Assembly (NCBI GenBank): GCA_948543815.1 | Contig: CAOVHW010000002.1 | Span: 100,700-164,699, forward strand | Source of the DNA: an uncultured Eubacteriales bacterium | GTDB taxonomy: Bacteria; Bacillota; Clostridia; Lachnospirales; CAMVHY01 | Length of the DNA: 64,000 nucleotides | Direction of reading: 5' to 3' | In this document: piece after piece, positions 61,393 through 64,000 of the stretch | How the letters are laid out: the number at the start of each line of letters is the position of its first letter | Position numbering within the stretch: position 1 is the first letter of the stretch | Made by a program: the position numbers and the translations under genes | Notes under the pieces: generated by a model | What the model saw: only the letters and a program-made list of their open reading frames with translations | The model's database searches: none | What the model was told of the DNA's origin: nothing

Positions 61393-61821
61393 TTGGCAAA
61401 AAAAATTTTAACTAAGCAAGAAAGAAATGAGTTAATTCAAAGACGTGAAAATTGGCAGGCTTTTTCTAACCTATTATCTAAAGCAATAAGTGATTTAGAT
61501 AGAACTACTAAATTCGAAGAAACTTGCGAAATAATTAACAATTTTATATATCTTAGCCGTCAATTGTTTCGAAAACAAGACGAAGAAATCAATGAAATAA
61601 TCGATAAATTAGATGAATTTGTTGAAGATGCACAGAAAAAAATGTATGATTTAGAACAAAAGTCAAAGCCATTAATTCGAAAAACTATTGAGCTATATAA
61701 TTCAATGTACAACGGTGATTTAACTTTTGATAACAATGTTGAGCAATGGTTTACAAGAACTTTCCCATTAATAGTTCTGTATGTTAATAAAAATATAAAA
61801 GAGGGTGATAAAAATGAGTGA
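61393..61821 (+). CDS. Helical cytoplasmic protein of unknown function
   Basis: A 142-residue soluble, highly helical protein I do not recognise. It has a Lys-rich start (AKKILTKQERNELIQRREN), then long amphipathic helices with heptad spacing (EEINEIIDKLDEFVEDAQKK) and an aromatic C-terminal part (FPLIVLYVNKNIK). No signal peptide or membrane helix. The start is TTG at 61393 with GGAGG eight bases upstream; an ATG four bases before it is in a dead-end frame. Overlaps the next gene by eight bases. Its presence with rpmE in a single transcript is unusual. Confidence 0.75.
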   Translation: MAKKILTKQERNELIQRRENWQAFSNLLSKAISDLDRTTKFEETCEIINNFIYLSRQLFRKQDEEINEIIDKLDEFVEDAQKKMYDLEQKSKPLIRKTIELYNSMYNGDLTFDNNVEQWFTRTFPLIVLYVNKNIKEGDKNE

Positions 61822-62215
61822 AATGACTAACTTAAGTGGTTATGTTGATAGCCTTTCAAAGTTGCTTCAATCTATGAATACGCTTACCGATAAAATGCAA
61901 ACTAATTCAATCAATTTATTAAAAGAAAATGAGGAAAAGGGAAAAAATGCAATTGAAAATTTAGACGAGCAAATTGAAAATAGCAAAACTCCTAATATAT
62001 TTGTATCACTCTTTTCTAAATTATTTTCATTATTTTCTAAAAAGAGCGTTTCAGAAAAATTTTCAGAAGAAGCTTTACTTGAATCTTCAACTGAAAAGCA
62101 ACAAGGTGTTATTGAAACTAAAGAAAGTTTAATTTCTAAAGCAAATGATATCAAAAGTTCTATGGATAAAAATGAAATTGATATTGATAATAAAGAAAAA
62201 GGTGTTGAAATTTAA
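61814..62215 (+). CDS. Hydrophilic protein with amphipathic aromatic helix, unknown function
   Basis: A 133-residue protein without recognised domain. It is rich in Ser, Glu and Lys and predicted mostly helical; near residue 60 lies NIFVSLFSKLFSLFSKK, an amphipathic aromatic helix with Lys on one face that could bind a membrane surface. No signal peptide. ATG 61814 follows GAGGGTGAT; a GTG at 61805 overlaps that site. Starts inside the preceding gene and its stop TAATG overlaps the rpmE start, so the three genes are translationally coupled. May form a complex with the upstream helical protein. Confidence 0.72.
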   Translation: MSEMTNLSGYVDSLSKLLQSMNTLTDKMQTNSINLLKENEEKGKNAIENLDEQIENSKTPNIFVSLFSKLFSLFSKKSVSEKFSEEALLESSTEKQQGVIETKESLISKANDIKSSMDKNEIDIDNKEKGVEI

Positions 62216-62436
62216 TGAAAAAAAATTTACATCCAGATTATTTTTTAACTACTGTAAAATGTAATTGTGGAAATGAATTTAAAACAGGTTCGACAAAAGA
62301 AGAAATAAAAGTTGAAGTTTGTTCAAAATGTCATCCCTTTTATACAGGAAATAAGAACACTTTACTTGAATCTGGTGGTCAAGTAGATAAATTTAAAAAA
62401 CGTTATACAATTTATAAAAAGCACTCAAACATTTAA
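62215..62436 (+). CDS. rpmE: 50S ribosomal protein L31 (zinc-binding type)
   Basis: bL31, 73 residues, with the four zinc ligands as VKCNCG and EVCSKCHPFYTG, hence the C+ form. HPDYFLTTVKCNC and GGQVDKFKKRY are family signatures. ATG overlaps the previous stop (TAATG). It usually follows rho; here it is third behind two unknown genes. The terminator hairpin begins inside the last codons. Confidence 0.95.
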   Translation: MKKNLHPDYFLTTVKCNCGNEFKTGSTKEEIKVEVCSKCHPFYTGNKNTLLESGGQVDKFKKRYTIYKKHSNI

Positions 62437-62455
62437 AACGTTTGGTGCTTTTTTA
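62416..62455 (+). terminator. Terminator of rpmE operon
   Basis: AAAAAGCACTCAAAC, loop, GTTTGGTGCTTTTTT with one bulged T; overlaps the 3' end of rpmE. Confidence 0.88.
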
Positions 62456-62475
62456 TTACAAAAAATTATTGATTT

Positions 62476-62513
62476 AAAAAAACTGATACAAAACATAGTA
62501 TCAGTTTTTTTTG
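62476..62513. terminator. Second terminator-form hairpin
   Basis: AAAAAACTGATAC, eight-base loop, GTATCAGTTTTTTTT. Tandem with the rpmE terminator. The 304 bases from 62437 to 62740 otherwise hold only the next promoter and leader; no gene seen. Confidence 0.85.
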
Positions 62514-62681
62514 GTTAAATAAAAATTCCAAAAACTAATTTGAAAAATTTACCAAAAATTAAATTGTATATAAAAATAGTTTGCAGGAAATAACAACAAG
62601 TAAAATAAATTATTTATAGTATTCGTTAGTAAAATTAATATATTTTTCAATAAACAAAATAAAAAGTTTTGTCGCTTTTTG

Positions 62682-62710
62682 TTGACAAAAATAAATTCAT
62701 CTGTTATTAT
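62682..62710 (+). promoter_or_regulatory. Promoter of the repetitive secreted protein gene
   Basis: TTGACA, 17 bases, TATTAT with TG one base before it. Consensus -35 and extended -10; 31 bases before ATG 62741. Confidence 0.75.
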
Positions 62711-62740
62711 AAGAAAAATTTTTAAAAGGAGGTATATGCT

Positions 62741-64000
62741 ATGAAAACAAAATTAATAAAAATATTAAAGGAGGAATTAGCAATGAATATAAAATTTAAA
62801 AACATTGTAAGTTTAGGAATGTCAATACTTCTTTCTGTTTCAAGTGGAAATCTCTATTCACAAAATTATATGATTTATGCTGATTCAAATTACATTGATG
62901 GAATAAACACTATGAACGCAACAACTTTTACTATCGAAGGAGGAACTGCAGATACTGATTATACTTATGAAAACGGCGTATTGACAATTATATCTCCTAA
63001 ATCAATGACGATCCAAAATACTGATCCAAATACACCAACAACTGATAGAATTGAAATTAACTCGGAAGCAAATTTAACTTTAAATGGCGTAAATATCAAC
63101 ACCAGTACTGGACCAGCAATTAAAATACAGGATGATGCAATATTTAATGTAAATATTACTTTAGCAGAAAACTCAGAAAATTTTTTAAAAACAACGGCAA
63201 CCAATAATGCAGGATTGCAAAAAAATAGTGATGCTTCATCAGGAACTCTGACGATTGATGGAAGCGGAGTTTTAACGGCAACTGGAGGAAGTTGGGCAGC
63301 CGGGATCGGTGGTGGAGATAATGGAAGTGGAAACAATATTACGATCAGTGGCGGCGAAGTTACAGCAACTGGGGGATATGGTGCTGGAATCGGTGGTGGA
63401 TATTATGGAAGTGGAAACAATATTACGATCAGTGGCGGCGAAGTTACAGCAATTGCAGAAGAGGACGGAGCCGGAATCGGTGGTGGATGTTGGACAGATG
63501 GAAATTATATCACGATCAGCGGTGGCATAGTAACAGCAACAGGAACTGGTGGAGCTGGAATCGGAGGTGGAACTTCCGGAAATGGAAACAACATCACAAT
63601 CAGCGGCGGCGTTGTAACAGCAATAGGGAAAATTGCTCCAAATGAGCATGGAGCTGGTGCTGGGATTGGCGGCGGTTGTAGTTATGCGGGAACAGTAAGT
63701 GCCAAAGATAACCTTTTAGAAGGTAATACTGTATTAATTGTAGCCAGCGAAGATTTTGATAAAAATGCGCTGCAAGGTTTTGAATTTAAAAGTGGAATTG
63801 TCTTTGAAAGTCAAGGTAACTCTGGGACTTATGAGGGAACAATGTATGGCGATGAAGTAATGATAACAGCAGATGCAACTTTTCCAGCAAATTTTATAAT
63901 AGAAGAAGATAAGACACTTATAGTAAATTCTAATACCACATTAATAATTGATGATAATACGACATTAACAATTAATGATGGAGCTATTCTCAAAAATCGT
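62741..64000 (+). CDS. Secreted glycine-rich repeat protein, 5' part
   Basis: An open frame of 420 codons running off the right edge. A signal peptide follows the second of two in-frame starts: ATG 62741 (AAAAGGAGG, spacing 8) and ATG 62783 (AAAGGAGG, spacing 8); from the latter the h-region is IVSLGMSILLSVSSG. Residues 60-180 look like a beta-helix start (LTIISPKSMTIQ, LTLNGVNINTSTGPAIKI). Then five units of AGIGGG...NNITISGGEVTATGG occur with 28-29 residue period (last one longer), a pattern of surface proteins of anaerobic gut-type Bacillota. The end has short beta repeats (DKTLIVNSNTTLIIDDNTTL). GC and glycine content are higher than in the neighbours. An adhesin or cell-surface role is likely, ligand unknown. 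Confidence 0.85.
   Translation, partial: MKTKLIKILKEELAMNIKFKNIVSLGMSILLSVSSGNLYSQNYMIYADSNYIDGINTMNATTFTIEGGTADTDYTYENGVLTIISPKSMTIQNTDPNTPTTDRIEINSEANLTLNGVNINTSTGPAIKIQDDAIFNVNITLAENSENFLKTTATNNAGLQKNSDASSGTLTIDGSGVLTATGGSWAAGIGGGDNGSGNNITISGGEVTATGGYGAGIGGGYYGSGNNITISGGEVTAIAEEDGAGIGGGCWTDGNYITISGGIVTATGTGGAGIGGGTSGNGNNITISGGVVTAIGKIAPNEHGAGAGIGGGCSYAGTVSAKDNLLEGNTVLIVASEDFDKNALQGFEFKSGIVFESQGNSGTYEGTMYGDEVMITADATFPANFIIEEDKTLIVNSNTTLIIDDNTTLTINDGAILKNR
63296..63680 (+). repeat. Tandem 84-87 bp repeats in the secreted protein gene
   Basis: Units begin (GGA/GGG codon before ATC) at 63302, 63386, 63473, 63557 and 63662, spacing 84, 87, 84 and 105 bases. The first two units share a stretch of about 45 identical bases (GGAAGTGGAAACAATATTAC and onwards), so duplication looks recent. 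Confidence 0.9.

Noticed and set aside
63309..63530. Plus-strand frame within the repeat region
   Set aside because: Alternative frame of the same repeats; the 420-codon frame with signal peptide and promoter is the real one.
63272..63649. Long minus-strand open frame rich in Cys and Ser opposite the secreted repeat protein
   Set aside because: It is the antisense shadow of the tandem repeats; repeated sequence gives a repeated, stop-free reverse frame, with no ribosome binding site.
63296..63680. CRISPR-like regular repeats
   Set aside because: Period is 84-87 bases with units in frame and coding glycine-rich protein; there are no short palindromic repeats or unique spacers.

Overview
The window is a contiguous, AT-rich (by eye near 30 percent GC), densely coded piece of a bacterial chromosome. 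Endospore genes are spread along it: SpoIVB, a PdaB-like deacetylase, dipicolinate synthase DpaA/DpaB, a GerMN protein, YunB, YtfJ and an alpha/beta small acid-soluble spore protein. Together with Gram-positive style AGGAGG ribosome binding sites, frequent TTG starts and the Asp23-nusB-xseAB-ispA-dxs-nadK block, this points to a spore-forming member of the Bacillota. Pyruvate:ferredoxin oxidoreductase suggests anaerobic metabolism. Placement in Clostridia or Negativicutes cannot be decided by reading alone. No CRISPR array, prophage, insertion sequence or rRNA was seen.

Layout. 1-7.4 kb: end of engB, uvrB, cls, a Na/Pi cotransporter and pgk. 7.4-12.1 kb: a 1034-residue unknown protein, a Gly-Gly-Phe tRNA cluster and spoIVB. 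12.2-17.7 kb: membrane permease, CPBP protease, yhaM, a membrane Cas4-like nuclease split between two frames, and nadE. 17.7-21.1 kb: unknown membrane protein, tRNA-Tyr and tRNA-Leu, pdaB and a solitary GspF. 21.1-25.2 kb: a MacB-like ABC operon. 25.4-37.1 kb: PFOR, dpaAB, then comEC-holA, a GerMN gene, ligA and tspO. 37.2-46 kb: membrane DUF2974-like hydrolase, tRNA methyltransferase, organophosphate transporter, pncB, yunB and a large coiled-coil membrane protein. 46-51.5 kb: rpsO-pnp, murB, a small unknown gene and putP. 51.6-58 kb: a small Xre regulator and the asp23-to-nadK operon. 58-61.2 kb: SASP gene and a DUF368-rluD-ytfI-ytfJ operon. 61.3-64 kb: two unknown genes with rpmE, then the start of a repetitive secreted protein.

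Shared themes. NAD supply (pncB, nadE, nadK), isoprenoid and lipid-carrier metabolism (dxs, ispA, YuiD, DUF368) and spore formation recur. Several promoters match known consensus spacings: housekeeping TTGACA-17-TANNNT ahead of tRNAs and of several unknown genes, and a sigma-K-like element directly upstream of dpaAB.

Most unusual points: an ABC ATPase whose reading frame fits the family only if translation begins at ATT; NadE with a degenerate glutaminase site; the split Cas4-like nuclease; a lone GspF; a large protein with an internal duplication and a cysteine cluster; and two unrelated proteins with bilobed hydrophobic segments. No complete new multi-gene system could be demonstrated.
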